Of a stretch of 64,000 bases of DNA, positions 33,451 to 43,744 are shown in pieces. The stretch is from Hormiphora californensis. Lineage: Eukaryota; Ctenophora; Tentaculata; Cydippida; Pleurobrachiidae. The notes under the pieces are model-generated. The model worked only from the letters and a program-made list of their open reading frames with translations, did no database searches and was not told the DNA's origin. Both the position numbers and the translations under genes were made by a program. The stretch covers positions 6,020,180-6,084,179 of the forward strand of contig CM035350.1 of the NCBI GenBank assembly GCA_020137815.1, given 5' to 3'. Position 1 is the stretch's first letter. Each line of letters starts with the position of its first letter.

Positions 33451-34440
33451 TTACATATCCATGTTAAACACTATTTTTCCAACTGCTCGCCTCGATTTCA
33501 GTGTGTCAAATCCTTCCTTTAGGCTCGTCTCATTGAATGGCAACTCGTCTTGAATTATCGGTTTTAGAGGCTCCTTCTCTCCCTCCCCATCCATAATTCC
33601 GGCCAACTCCGTTAAGTCCTTCGTATTCCCTTTTGCGAAGAATAAGTGCTCATTAGCTCGACGGCCAATTCCCGAAAGGGCACGCAGCCAAAATCCTGGA
33701 GATCCATTAATTGCAACGTACTGACCATGTCGCTCTGCAGATGATTTCAGGAGGCCTTTAGAGATGGTATAGTAATCCTCTCCCGCTCCACTGTTAGTTG
33801 CACAATCGTAGATCACATCGAACTTCTTGTCTTCTGGAATGACATCACCGACTGTCAGGTACTCTGTTAGTGTTGTTTTGGTGTAATCTACCACTTCTGT
33901 AGCTCCTAAACTCTTTACCAGTTCCACGTTTCTCTCACTGCACACTCCGACTATTTCTTTCGCACCGAAAACTTTTGAAAGTTGAAGGCCTGCGGTACCG
34001 CAACCCCCACTGGCACCAATAACCAACACTCTGTCACCCTCCTGGATCTTTCCGTGGGTTTTCAGTGCTTGGAAAGAGGTAAGGTAGGCCACAGGAAGAG
34101 CAGCAGCTTCGGTAAAGGTCAGGGAAGATGGTTTTAGTGCGAGACCATCAGGATCTGTTGCTGTGAACTCAGCCAAGCTTCCATCTCTCCAAACCGACCC
34201 ATAAACTTCATCACCAACTTTGAAAGTGTCAACTTTGCTTCCAACTTCCTCAACAATCCCAGCAACGTCAATTCCGACCACAGTGCCCATAAAAGGCCAT
34301 TTTGATTTGAAATCGATGGGATTTATGGCAGCACATTTCACTTTCAAAAGTACTTTATTATCGCTGCATTTAGGTTTTGAGTAGGCAGGATTGAACGATA
34401 TGTTCGTACCACTTCGTGTAGCTGCTCGCATGATATTCAA
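33451..34440 (-). CDS. Zinc-independent quinone oxidoreductase / zeta-crystallin-type MDR enzyme, 329 aa, intronless
   Basis: One open frame runs from ATG 34440 to TAA 33451. The N-terminal GroES-like fold shows AAINPIDFKSKWP, GIDVAGIVEEVG and GDEVYG. The Rossmann half has RVLVIGASGGCGTAGLQLSK (the nucleotide-binding glycine motif), then SLGATEVVDYT and a C-terminal RRAVGKIVF. The structural-zinc cysteines of alcohol dehydrogenases are absent. Relatives reduce quinones or reactive carbonyls with NADPH in cytosol or mitochondria; the RTN4IP1 branch is mitochondrial, but no clear targeting peptide is visible here. The lack of introns among intron-rich neighbours could mean a retrogene or simple intron loss. 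It is the next gene upstream of SON on the same strand, with ~570 bp between the genes. Confidence 0.9.
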   Translation of the reverse strand: MNIMRAATRSGTNISFNPAYSKPKCSDNKVLLKVKCAAINPIDFKSKWPFMGTVVGIDVAGIVEEVGSKVDTFKVGDEVYGSVWRDGSLAEFTATDPDGLALKPSSLTFTEAAALPVAYLTSFQALKTHGKIQEGDRVLVIGASGGCGTAGLQLSKVFGAKEIVGVCSERNVELVKSLGATEVVDYTKTTLTEYLTVGDVIPEDKKFDVIYDCATNSGAGEDYYTISKGLLKSSAERHGQYVAINGSPGFWLRALSGIGRRANEHLFFAKGNTKDLTELAGIMDGEGEKEPLKPIIQDELPFNETSLKEGFDTLKSRRAVGKIVFNMDM

Positions 34441-34499
34441 CGGGAAACGTTTAAATCTGGGTGTCTTGAGTATCAGCAGTCAGCACTAACGGGTCTTTT

Positions 34500-34915
34500 A
34501 CGGTTAGGGCTAAAGTAGGGTTAGGGTTAGCGCTTGAGATAAAGTTTAATTAGCCAAAATGGTTGAGTGGTTTAGTACACCCGCACACGTGTTCCTTATC
34601 AAGATTTCGTTGAGTGGTTTGGCGGTTAGAGCCATTTTAGTGTAGGGTAATTTTTGGCAGCACGCACCACTTTCCCAAAAAAGATTTCGAGTCCAAACAG
34701 TAAATAACACATTTATTTATTTATTCAATCTAATACAATACTTATAACAATAGCAATTGAATATATACACAACCCAGGGCGCCGTTACAATCTGGGTGTT
34801 TGGTGGCCTGTTTACAGGTGCGTGCAGCCAAAAAAGTTTATTCACTAAAATGGCTCTAAACGCCAAACCACTCAACCGTTTTGGCTAATTCAAAGTTTAT
34901 CTGGTAGAAAATGTC
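34500..34915. mobile_element. Palindromic element with TTAGCCAAAATGGTTGAG motif
   Basis: TAATTAGCCAAAATGGTTGAGTGGTTT and GGCGGTTAGAGCC at 34548-34640 are mirrored at 34845-34905. The interior contains a GGGCGCCGTTACAATCTGGG block shared, inverted, with 35752-35776. A degenerate run of three TTAGGG-like hexamers is at 34502-34528. No coding capacity. Confidence 0.6.
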
Positions 34916-35084
34916 AAGGCCTAACCCCAACCTAAACCCAAAAAACCGTTTGTCAGTTGGCAAACACTGCAGGCCCCCGATCCTGTTCTGCACCACGCGC
35001 AGCGCTGGATAAGGCAGCGCTTTTCAAGTTTGTCAGCACTCACGAAACACCTTGGCAAACGTTGTCTCATTCGTTGTCTCACTC

Positions 35085-35475
35085 TTATATGAAGGGTTGG
35101 GGCTATGAAACTTCTTGATTGGACAGAGAATCGTCCAAATTTGCAGTCTCAACTTTGGAATAGTTTCTATCTTTTGTAGTTATCTAATTAGAGCTGTTTA
35201 AACATTTGAGACGATCTGCAAAACAGGGTAATTTGGTACTGTTTCCGACCCATATTGCTTGCTCTCACCGCTTGTATGCTTTAATCTGCTCTAATTGGGT
35301 AAATCTCGTCAAGTGATCACTTCACAAGCAAGAATACACAGTATTAGAGGCCCCTACATCATCTTCTCACATGTTTAAACGGCTCTAATTAGATAACTAG
35401 AAAAGATAGACTGCAAATTTGGACGATTCTCTGTCCACTCAAGAAGTTTCATAGCCCCAACCCTTCATATAAGGG
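35085..35475. mobile_element. Inverted-repeat element, ~390 bp
   Basis: CTTATATGAAGGGTTGGGGC at 35085 is mirrored at 35456-35475. The arms share an inverted ~110-bp block including GAATCGTCCAAATTTGCAG and TCTAATTAGAGC, with some gaps. No ORF. Confidence 0.7.
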
Positions 35476-36775
35476 CTGTGTTCAGATCCTCCTTTTTTCA
35501 CTTTAAGACGTCTTTTTTGACCATTTTTTGGTCATAACTCGTGATTGGATTGTCAGAACATCACCCAAATAGCTACAGACACTTTTGGATATGCATTAGT
35601 TAACTTAAAACCGGTTTCAAGATGATCCAAGCACTCCTTCCGTGGGCACGACCGCGCACCAATAGTGGTCCTGACATACGTGAGGCCGCGTAGCGCGATG
35701 TACACTAAACAGGCCTCCAAAACGACGAAACAGCAATCCGAAACAGCCTCCAAACACCCAGATCGTAACGGCGCCCACGAAACACCCAGATTTTAAAAAT
35801 TTGGAAATTCACTACACGAAATCGGGCCGATGCGGCGCGGCGTATCTTGTCACGCGCAAAACCAGAATTTACGCCGCGCAGGCGCGCGCACAGATTTTTA
35901 TTTATTATTGAATAAATTGAAGAAATCAAGGCGCCTTATAGCACAGAGTTCCTTTGGCGCCAGAGAGCGCATGCATCTTGGAATGCGCTGCAGCCCCCTC
36001 ATGCGCGCACCCCCGCAACGAGGGGACTGGAGGGAATGCCGCGCGCGCGTTTGGCCTGATCCCGGCTGGGTCGAAGATAACTTTGCGGTCGAAAAAACGG
36101 CGGTGCTTATAACTTTGGCTCCTGAAGTCCGTTTGACTTGATTCTTTCACCAGTTGTTAGATCTGACGATTATCTACCTTGCTGTTTTTGAGAGAAGTTA
36201 ATTGGACTTAAGGAGGCTGAGCAATAGCCGTTGGAAGATGGGTTGTTTTCAAAAAGTGACGTCACAGATTCTTGCAGGGACACCTTTTTAAAAATTTCAT
36301 TCAAATTTTGATTTTACCGCACTCGATTTTGCGGAGTTTGGTTCATATCTCCTGTTCCTGGTAAGATAGAGACCTGAAACCGGTTGCATTTGAAAGCTGT
36401 TATCTTCCTCTTTCCAACGCTACCAAAACGATTTCTGTACCTTATCTGGAACCGGAGATATGATTGATTATGTATTCCCCCCTAGCGCGGTATTCCCTCC
36501 AGGCCCCTTATATTATATTATAAGGGGCCTGCAACGTATGCCAAGCATGCATCATGTACATCCGAGTACTCTCGGAACCAAGGTTTTAATACGGGAGCGC
36601 TCTCCCCCCCCAAAAAAAAAATCAAGGCGCGATTTTTTTAAAGTCTGATTTTTTGAAAAGCGCTGCCTTCGCCCTTATCCCGCGCCAGCAGCGTTTGCCA
36701 AAGTCTTGATCCCCCCGCGCCGAGCACACACCTATTTAAACAGGTCCCCAAACACCCATATCGTAACGGTGCCCA

Positions 36776-37000
36776 TAGGGATCCCTAATAAAGTTGTGAC
36801 TTGTCACTGTAGTCTTGCGGAGGCGCGGTTGTGACTTGTCACCGCGTGTGCGCGTACCAAAACGCACGTGGTTCCCACTGCGCGTAGCTGCGGCGCGGCG
36901 TAAACCATGCGGTGACAAGTTACAATCGCGCATTTTGAAGCCGCGCCGCCACGGGAACCACATGTTTGGTGACAAGTCACAACTTTATTAGGGATCCCTA
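36776..37000. mobile_element. MITE with perfect 32-bp terminal inverted repeats, 225 bp
   Basis: The left end TAGGGATCCCTAATAAAGTT at 36776 and its exact inverse ending at 37000 extend for 32 bp. The first 12 bases, TAGGGATCCCTA, are themselves a palindrome. TA borders suggest a Tc1/mariner-type target. The interior is GC-rich and repeats GTGACTTGTCACCGCG-like motifs. It abuts the 5' end of the visible retrotransposon sequence. Confidence 0.85.
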
Positions 37001-37240
37001 TATAAAGTCCGTTTCAAGCGACTTGACCCGTGAGAAGTCCCACAGAATAAGAATCTCCTGTGGACCAAATGACCCTGAGAAAGTCTCGAAGGACCTAAAC
37101 ACTTGCCTAGCAAAGACTCCTATGCTCTTCATGGATACAAATCATGCTGCTGAAATCAGGGTGGGTTTTCCTGAATCAACTGATATTGAGTCATCAAGGA
37201 TCTGGTCACCAATTCAATCCCCCAGGATGCCACCATATCT

Positions 37241-37765
37241 GTGGTCTCTGGAACTGCCAAGGTCACGATTCTTCATGTTCCAGAAAACATAGAAAACTTG
37301 TCAACGGAAGAGGCCAAAGATCGAGTACTGAAAACTCTGCAACAGAAAAACCCATGTTTGCTGTCACCGGATGTAACAGTGGTTTACATAAAGAGCCACT
37401 TCCAGAACAAAGATAAGTGTACAGTTGCCCTAAGAATCCCTGTTCCCCTCCAACAACGCCTTCTCGAAACAGGAAAGGTTTACTATGGCTGGTCCCGACT
37501 GAATGTAGTTGAGCGATTTCATGTGCCCCAGTGTTTCAAGTGTCATGGGTTTAAACACAAAACAGCGGACTGTACTAGCACTGTTCTGGTATGTAAACTC
37601 TGCGGTGAAGACCACGATGTAAAAACCTGTACTAACCGAGATAAGAAGTTCTGTGTCAATTGCAACAAGTCTCAAACTTTTAAAACACGAGCCAGAGATC
37701 ATCACAGTGGAGAACGGCTGTGCCCATTCCGCCTATCCCTCATTGAAGAACAGGCAAAAAACTAG
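37241..37765 (+). CDS. LINE ORF1 protein, C-terminal part with zinc knuckles
   Basis: The frame carries three Cys/His clusters: CFKCHGFKHKTADC (CCHC), CKLCGEDHDVKTC (CCHC) and CVNCNKSQ. Such knuckles in LINE ORF1 proteins bind the element RNA. Upstream, the other frame at 37003-37215 (SDLTREKSHRIRI, ARTPMLF-like) continues the same protein, so one frameshift disrupts ORF1 in this copy. The stop is 2 nt before the ORF2 start, which suggests termination-reinitiation or bypass as the way ORF2 is translated. Confidence 0.75.
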   Translation: MVSGTAKVTILHVPENIENLSTEEAKDRVLKTLQQKNPCLLSPDVTVVYIKSHFQNKDKCTVALRIPVPLQQRLLETGKVYYGWSRLNVVERFHVPQCFKCHGFKHKTADCTSTVLVCKLCGEDHDVKTCTNRDKKFCVNCNKSQTFKTRARDHHSGERLCPFRLSLIEEQAKN

Positions 37766-37767
37766 AT

Positions 37768-40713
37768 ATGTCTAAAGTTCCCTCTCTTAGTTTCGGAAAC
37801 ATCAACTGCTGCTCGATTCGCAACAAAACAGAGGAAGTCTTGGTACTAACTATGGATCAGGAAATAGATGTGATGTGTGTAACCGAATCTTGGCTATCTC
37901 CAAAAGAATCTGCTCTATCAAAGGAGATAGAAGAATTCCCCTACAAGCTGCTCAGTGTTCCTCGCGGTAGCAGAGGTGGTGGAGTTGCCATTGTTTACAG
38001 GAAAGAACTAAAAGTGAAACGATGTAAATCTCGTAAAGTCTTCTCGAGCTTTGAGTTGCTGGAAGCAATACTTGATGGACCTGGAATAGTCCTGACGAGA
38101 GTTGCTGTTATCTACCGTCCCCCTGATTCTTCCAAACAGGCGATCTTCCTTGAGGAGTTCGAGGAGTTTCTGTCAGTGTTTTCATCGAAGTCTGGACATC
38201 ATCTGATAACTGGTGACTTTAATGTTCACGTGGAAAAACTGCTCTGTCCATTTGCCCAAAGTTTCTTGCAAATACTTGAGGATCATTGTTGGATACAGCA
38301 TGTTCGAGAACCGACTCACCTCCACGGGGGCACCCTTGATCTAGTACTGACAAAAGATGTCCCACTTCTTGATTCTTTGAATGTCAGACCTACCCCTGAA
38401 GTACCCGACCACTTCTTAGTTGACTTCAAAATGCATTGTGGCTCAGCAAACGGGATCAAACATAAGAAAACGATCACTGGCCGCTCGATGAAACGAGTCT
38501 CCACTGAATTGGTGCGGGATATGATTCTGAAATCAAAACTGTGTCAATCTCCGCTTCCTGAATCAGTCGATGAATGTGTCAAACTGTATAACACCATACT
38601 TGAAGACATACTTGACCAGTTAGTACCGATTGAGGATAAAGTTGTTTCGGAATCCTCTAAGCCCCCCTGGTTTAGTCAAGAGTGCTATGATGCTCTACAC
38701 AAACGCCGAAAAGCAGAGCGGAAGTACAAGTCAGCGTACAAGAAAGCCCTTAAACAGAAGCAAAAGAACAAACCAGTCTGCCACGAAAAAGTTCTAATAG
38801 CTGAAAAGTTGTTCATAGCTGAGATCCGGTTTACTAAAACTGTATTCAATCGCACCAGAAGAGAATTCTTCCAACAGCGTCTAGAGGCAGCAGACGGAAA
38901 TCATGCTGCGTTGTATCAAATCCTAAACCACCTGCTCGGAAAGGAAAAGACGCCGACCCAACTCCCCTCCACTGGCGATCCAGATGGACTTCCAGACCGA
39001 ATGATCGACTTTTTCACTTCCAAGATCGAGGCAATCTATGAGAAAATTCAGCTTGATCCGGATTTCACAGCCGATCTTCCTGAACTGACACCGCGACTAG
39101 AAACAGATGCAGAGTTGCCAAAGTTTGCGAAATTTCAACCTGTCTCCGATTCGATGCTGGCTGCTACTGTCCGTGCTATGAACAAGAAACACTGTACCCT
39201 GGACCCTATGCCAACTTCATTTGTCAACGATGCTTTTCCAGCCCTCATTCCAATAGTGTCTAAGATTGTGAACACCAGTCTCACAAAAGGAGAAGTCCCT
39301 GATAGCTTAAAGTCTGCTGTTATTCGACCATCATACAAAAACAGTGACCTAGACCCTGATGAACTTAATAGTTATCGACCAATCTCAAACCTTTCGTTCA
39401 TCTCGAAGGTACTGGAGAAATGCGTCGCTGACCAGCTTACTGACTACGTGGAGAGTAATGGACTGTTCAGTGAAGTTCAATCTGCTTATCGCTCGAAACA
39501 TAGCTGTGAAACGGCCACTATCAAGATAGTAAACGACATACTTGTGCAGCTGGATAAAAAGACCAAGGTCATCCTAGTTCTTCTGGACCTTTCAGCGGCC
39601 TTTGACACCATATCCCATGCCAAGCTACTACACCGCCTGAAACATGATTATGGAGTGACTGGAAAGGTATTGAGCTGGATTGAATCATATCTTACTAATC
39701 GAACAGCTAGAGTAAAGATAGGTTCGGTCGAGTCAGAAGCAAAGTCTATCAGCATTGGTGTTCCTCAGGGTTCCATCCTGGGGCCCCTCTTGTTCATACT
39801 CTACACCAGAGATCTACAGAAAATAGCGGAACTATATGGTCTCAGCCTGCACATGTATGCGGATGATTCTCAACTTTCGATAGCTTTCACCCCAGAAACT
39901 TTCGATGATGTGATAAAGAAAGTTCAGAGCTGCGTGTCTCACATTCGTCTCTGGATGACACAGAACCTGTTGAAGTTGAATCCGGATAAAACAGAAGTTC
40001 TTATCCTGCGAAACAAATGGGATAAATCTACCAGTGATGCCACACTGAACATTGTACAAGAAGAAACGGAAGTCAAACCAGTTGCTAAGAATCTCGGCGT
40101 CATGATCGATAGCGAACTCACGATGTCCCAGCACGTCTCCAGAGTTGTTCAGTCGTGCAACTACCAACTCGTCAACATGTGGAGAATTGCAGGCAAACTG
40201 AACAAAAAGCAAAAGACCCAACTTGTGAACTCACTTATACACTCAAAAATTGATTATTGTAGCGCTCTACTGATAGGTCTCAAAGACAAGGATGTGAAGC
40301 GTCTTCAGAAGCTACAGAACTCTGCCACTCGCTTTGTCCATGGTAAACGTAGCAGACGTGGTGTAACAGATCTACGGAAAAAATCCCACTTCCTACCTGT
40401 TAGACACAGAATAGAATATAAGATCTGTATGATGGTATACAAATCCCTGAATAATGGGACGCCTGGATACATATCAGAAATGCTGCAAAGACGGAAACAA
40501 AAACCGATGAGTTTAAGAGTCGACTGTGACACGACAAGACTGGAAGAGGTACACAGTAACTACAACTACAAAACCACTGAGAGAGCTTTTAGTATAGCTG
40601 CTCCGAGGATCTGGAATCGCCTACCTAAAGAAATTCGAACCACAGAAACCTTGCCGATGTTTAAAAAGGCCTTGAAAACCCATATGTTTACTTTGGCTTA
40701 TGGACCTGAATAA
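37768..40713 (+). CDS. LINE ORF2: apurinic-like endonuclease and reverse transcriptase, 981 aa, intact
   Basis: Residues ~5-230 are the endonuclease: FGNINCCSIRNK, TESWL, VIYRPPDSS, TGDFNVH and VPDHFLV, the last with the catalytic Asp-His pair. Residues ~500-800 are the reverse transcriptase: SYRPISNLSFISKVLEK, LLDLSAAFDTI, GVPQGSILGPLLF and the catalytic YADDSQL, then NPDKTEVLIL. The C-terminal region ends KKALKTHMFTLAYG, as in other CR1/L2 elements. No stop or frameshift interrupts 981 codons, so the enzyme could be functional even though ORF1 here is broken. The 5'-truncated copy at 3970-5292 and the decayed copy at 9.9-11.6 kb belong to the same broad group. Confidence 0.92.
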   Translation: MSKVPSLSFGNINCCSIRNKTEEVLVLTMDQEIDVMCVTESWLSPKESALSKEIEEFPYKLLSVPRGSRGGGVAIVYRKELKVKRCKSRKVFSSFELLEAILDGPGIVLTRVAVIYRPPDSSKQAIFLEEFEEFLSVFSSKSGHHLITGDFNVHVEKLLCPFAQSFLQILEDHCWIQHVREPTHLHGGTLDLVLTKDVPLLDSLNVRPTPEVPDHFLVDFKMHCGSANGIKHKKTITGRSMKRVSTELVRDMILKSKLCQSPLPESVDECVKLYNTILEDILDQLVPIEDKVVSESSKPPWFSQECYDALHKRRKAERKYKSAYKKALKQKQKNKPVCHEKVLIAEKLFIAEIRFTKTVFNRTRREFFQQRLEAADGNHAALYQILNHLLGKEKTPTQLPSTGDPDGLPDRMIDFFTSKIEAIYEKIQLDPDFTADLPELTPRLETDAELPKFAKFQPVSDSMLAATVRAMNKKHCTLDPMPTSFVNDAFPALIPIVSKIVNTSLTKGEVPDSLKSAVIRPSYKNSDLDPDELNSYRPISNLSFISKVLEKCVADQLTDYVESNGLFSEVQSAYRSKHSCETATIKIVNDILVQLDKKTKVILVLLDLSAAFDTISHAKLLHRLKHDYGVTGKVLSWIESYLTNRTARVKIGSVESEAKSISIGVPQGSILGPLLFILYTRDLQKIAELYGLSLHMYADDSQLSIAFTPETFDDVIKKVQSCVSHIRLWMTQNLLKLNPDKTEVLILRNKWDKSTSDATLNIVQEETEVKPVAKNLGVMIDSELTMSQHVSRVVQSCNYQLVNMWRIAGKLNKKQKTQLVNSLIHSKIDYCSALLIGLKDKDVKRLQKLQNSATRFVHGKRSRRGVTDLRKKSHFLPVRHRIEYKICMMVYKSLNNGTPGYISEMLQRRKQKPMSLRVDCDTTRLEEVHSNYNYKTTERAFSIAAPRIWNRLPKEIRTTETLPMFKKALKTHMFTLAYGPE

Positions 40714-42000
40714 ACCTCACTCGGCATTTTATCAGCACCGCACCATCTTCCCGGCACAAATCTACCCGCATAATTTCCTGGGCACCCAGTCCAGTTAACT
40801 TCACAGTAAATCCGTTGTTTTCCCCCAGGCTCCAGCTCCGCACATAAACGCTTCATTATTCCTTGCCTATACTATTCCTTGCATGCGGTTCTAAATCTGA
40901 TCCTGTTTCACAACTTTTGGGAAATAGATCCCTCCCTTGGCATTACCTGGTTCGTTCCTGGGTTCCCGTGTCCTGTCTGCTGTCTCTCGCTATCACTGCC
41001 ACCACGCCCTATTTCCAGACCAACACACTCCAGCTCTCCTATATCCCACCTATGACCTGCTTTCTCAATCCTACATCATTTCTTCCTGGAACTAAATAGT
41101 CTGCCTCCCTGTCCTTACCTGGTTCGTTCCTGGGTTTCCCGTGTCCTGGGTGCTGTCTCTTCTTCCAGACCCTCTCTCCAGCTCCCTTACATCCCACCTA
41201 TGACCTACTGTCTCTATTCTGCACCATTCCTTCCTATATTCCTTCCTACATCCCTTCCTACTTTCTACACCATTCCTTCCTACATCTACCTGAGACTTAG
41301 TAGAGGGACCACCCATGACTGAGTCAATGAGTTAATATTTTCAAGTGTGTATTTGTGTAAATTGTTAACATTTTCTGGCCTCTGAGTTGTTTAGCAGAGT
41401 TTGAGTAGCTGAGGTTCCAGATTGGCTGAGTTTTATGCCGAAGAATGAAGAAAGAAGACCCATACATACCGTTTTTCTCAATACGTTTTTCTCGATAAAA
41501 AACTTGTCAAGGACTCTTCAGTGAGTGTGTGTTTGAAGGACAGCTAATTTATAACTTATTACCGAATCTGTGTAATATGTTTTTGTGATTGTTTGTTTGT
41601 CTGTGAATGTGCTTGTAAGTTTGTTATCATGTTTTTGCATTAACCGTTTTGTATTGACTGTTGATGTTGTGTTTTGCGTCTGTGACTTTGTGTTTAATCT
41701 GTTTTTAATCTGTTTTTATGTCTGTCTGCTTGTTTTGTTTGTTCATCACCTTGTTTCAGTTTTCTATTTTCCATAGTTCCTCGTTTTTGTACATCCAATG
41801 CTACTAGGATATGTTTCACTGTCTCTAAGTATTGTTTAAACCGCTTTAGGAAACCGCTGATGTGAACTGTATATTTTCACCTCTCAGCCTTGTATCACTT
41901 TTATTGGTGTATGGTGTAAGAGCGGGACGAAGTTATATATTAATGTGTGTGACTTTGTGATAAATTGTGCATAAACTTAAACTTAAACTTAAACTTACTC

Positions 42001-42672
42001 TACGGTACTGGCTCAGAACTGTGCCGCAGTATCTCCGGTGGTGAGAAAGTCTGCTGAGGGTCCCAATGAAGCACTATCGTCTGAGAGGGACCTTGTTATC
42101 TTCGGTATACCAGAAACAACTGACCGCCTGACCAAGACCAGTGTAGATGGTTTGTTTGCCGAGCTGAATGAAAAACCAAAAGTTAATTCGATGAAACGTG
42201 TCGGCGAGAAAAGTGAGAAGGGCCCTCGACCACTTTTGGTTTCTTTGGAAAGACGAGCAACACTTATGGCGCTGCTGAAAAAGTCACGTCAGCTCAAGAA
42301 CTCGGAACATTTCGCAGCTGTATACTTGTCACCAGATCTAACACCGATTCAAATTAAGGAGCGAAAAGCCCTTATAAATACCTTGAAAAAGCTCCGCTTA
42401 GAGGACCCTGGCGGAAAGTACTACATCAAAAACAATATAATCCAAGTAGGATAGAGCTATATAAATGCCCCCTACATAAACTTTTACTACATACATCATC
42501 TTGTTATAAAGCTAGCCGCTTTTGGAGCGAGGGCTGCTGAGGATTTCAGAGGAGACGCCAAGCGATGAATCTTATTCCCTCCAGCAGCAGAACTTGTGCT
42601 GTGCCGTAAATACGGACAGTTGAAAAGCGGATTATAAATTTATATTTTGTATTGTATTGTATTGTATTGTAA
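42001..42672 (+). mobile_element. ORF1-only non-autonomous retroelement with (TATTG)n tail
   Basis: The open frame 42038-42454 (138 aa) is followed by ~180 bp of UTR and a TATTTTGTATTG-type run at 42643-42672. No endonuclease or RT follows. The sequence starts right after the AAACTT tail of the upstream LINE. A second copy lies at 13.98-14.6 kb, so it has been mobilised, presumably by a LINE enzyme in trans. Confidence 0.65.
42038..42454 (+). CDS. LINE ORF1p-like RNA-binding protein, 138 aa
   Basis: The order LVIFGIPETT, then KRVGEKSEKGPRPLLVSL, RATLMALLKKSRQLKN, VYLSPDLTPIQ and KERKALINTLKKL follows the RRM-plus-C-terminal-domain pattern of L1-type ORF1 proteins: a beta strand ending in G-I/V-P-E, R-V/I-G...RP-h-h-V, a helix of A-K-x-L type, then D-h-T-x-x-Q-x-x-x-R/K. 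The likely role is RNA chaperoning of its own transcript. The N-terminal coiled coil of L1 ORF1p is missing, so this may be a truncated protein. The assignment rests on pattern memory only. Confidence 0.6.
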   Translation: MVRKSAEGPNEALSSERDLVIFGIPETTDRLTKTSVDGLFAELNEKPKVNSMKRVGEKSEKGPRPLLVSLERRATLMALLKKSRQLKNSEHFAAVYLSPDLTPIQIKERKALINTLKKLRLEDPGGKYYIKNNIIQVG

Positions 42673-43744
42673 TTCTTGGAATTTGGCGCATTGCGTGTGT
42701 ATTTACAAAGGGGAAATCCTGAATTTCCAGGAATCTCAGGTCAAGTCGTTTGAAACGCACTTTAATCAGGGTGCCTTGCAGCGTGCTAGCAAAAAGATTA
42801 CACTTATTTTCTAGACCGACTTTTTTCATATGGCAATGGCCGGGCAACCAAATGGCCAATTTGAGTAAACTAAACGGTATCTGATCGAGAATCGATAACA
42901 CTAACCGATAACAACAACAGCCCTAACCCGTCTAGACCGACAAAATCGTTGAATTGTTAGCAATGGAAGGCACCCAGATTTTAACTTTGACCCTGTACAG
43001 ATGGCCAACGTTAAAATCTGTATCTGGGTGTTTGGAGTGTTAGCACTCACGGTTTTCTAAACGTATAATATGAGACAAGATTCGGAGAAGGTTTCTATCG
43101 CTCGCTCCATCTACCAATCAATCCCCCTCCCTTTTTCTCTCACGCCGCTCCCAAGTCCCAACCTAGCACACAACACAGATACATTGTTCTCTAGTCTCTA
43201 CTTTTCTATTTAATGTTATTTGCTATGAGGAGGGGGTGGCCATTTTTAATGTTGTGGCATGTGCTACCCGAAGATTTCGAAATTATATCAACTACAGTTA
43301 CAACAAGGTATTGAGGGCTTGAAAAAGTGCTAGTATTTTTTGTCGGGTACGGACTGTACAGTGTACATCGCAAATTGCACACACTGCGAGATATACAGTC
43401 AGACCCCAAGCCCTGCTTTATCACACGCAAAGATGAACAAGCGGTGCGTTTGTACACTTTTTCCACTCTTTAGAAACACTCGTTTTTGGATGTCAGAAAA
43501 GGAGACTGGAGAGACATTCAGACTAAGGAGAGAGAAGAGCTGGCGTGTGACAGCACTTGCCTTGCGTGGCGTGACCATCAAATCTAAGCATCAAACCCTT
43601 TTATTTATTTGGGGTAAAACCTTTGGGGTAAGACCGTCCTCGCTACGCGAGGCCGCTACGTGGCCTCACGTAGCCACACAGCGACCGGGCCTTCGGCCTG
43701 GTGCGAAACACTAATATCAGTATTTCCGTGTAATAGTAGGAACA
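42673..43744. other. Intergenic stretch before RAB23; repeats only
   Basis: Contains an AACACCCAGATTTTAAC motif (42969-) and its inverse near 43015-43036, forming a small palindrome, and a GC-rich hairpin (TCGCTACGCGAGGC, CTCACGTAGC) at 43640-43710. The 124-aa open frame here has no recognisable domain. The RAB23 promoter should lie near its end. Confidence 0.5.

Larger units (their letters stand above)
37001..41996 (+). mobile_element. CR1/L2-type LINE, ORF1 remnant plus intact ORF2, (AAACTT)4 tail
   Basis: Order: a broken ORF1 (frame shift near 37215), a 2-nt gap, an intact ORF2 (37768-40713), a ~1.26-kb 3' UTR and four AAACTT hexamers at 41973-41996. Short 3' microsatellites in place of poly(A) are typical of CR1/L2 elements. 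The 5' end is uncertain because a MITE lies directly upstream and no target duplication was found. Confidence 0.85.

Noticed and set aside
34502-34530. Telomere-like TTAGGG run
   Set aside because: Only two or three imperfect units inside a palindromic element; too short for an interstitial telomere claim.
43340-43714. 124-codon plus-strand frame upstream of RAB23
   Set aside because: It overlaps a dispersed GC-rich hairpin repeat and has no recognisable motif.
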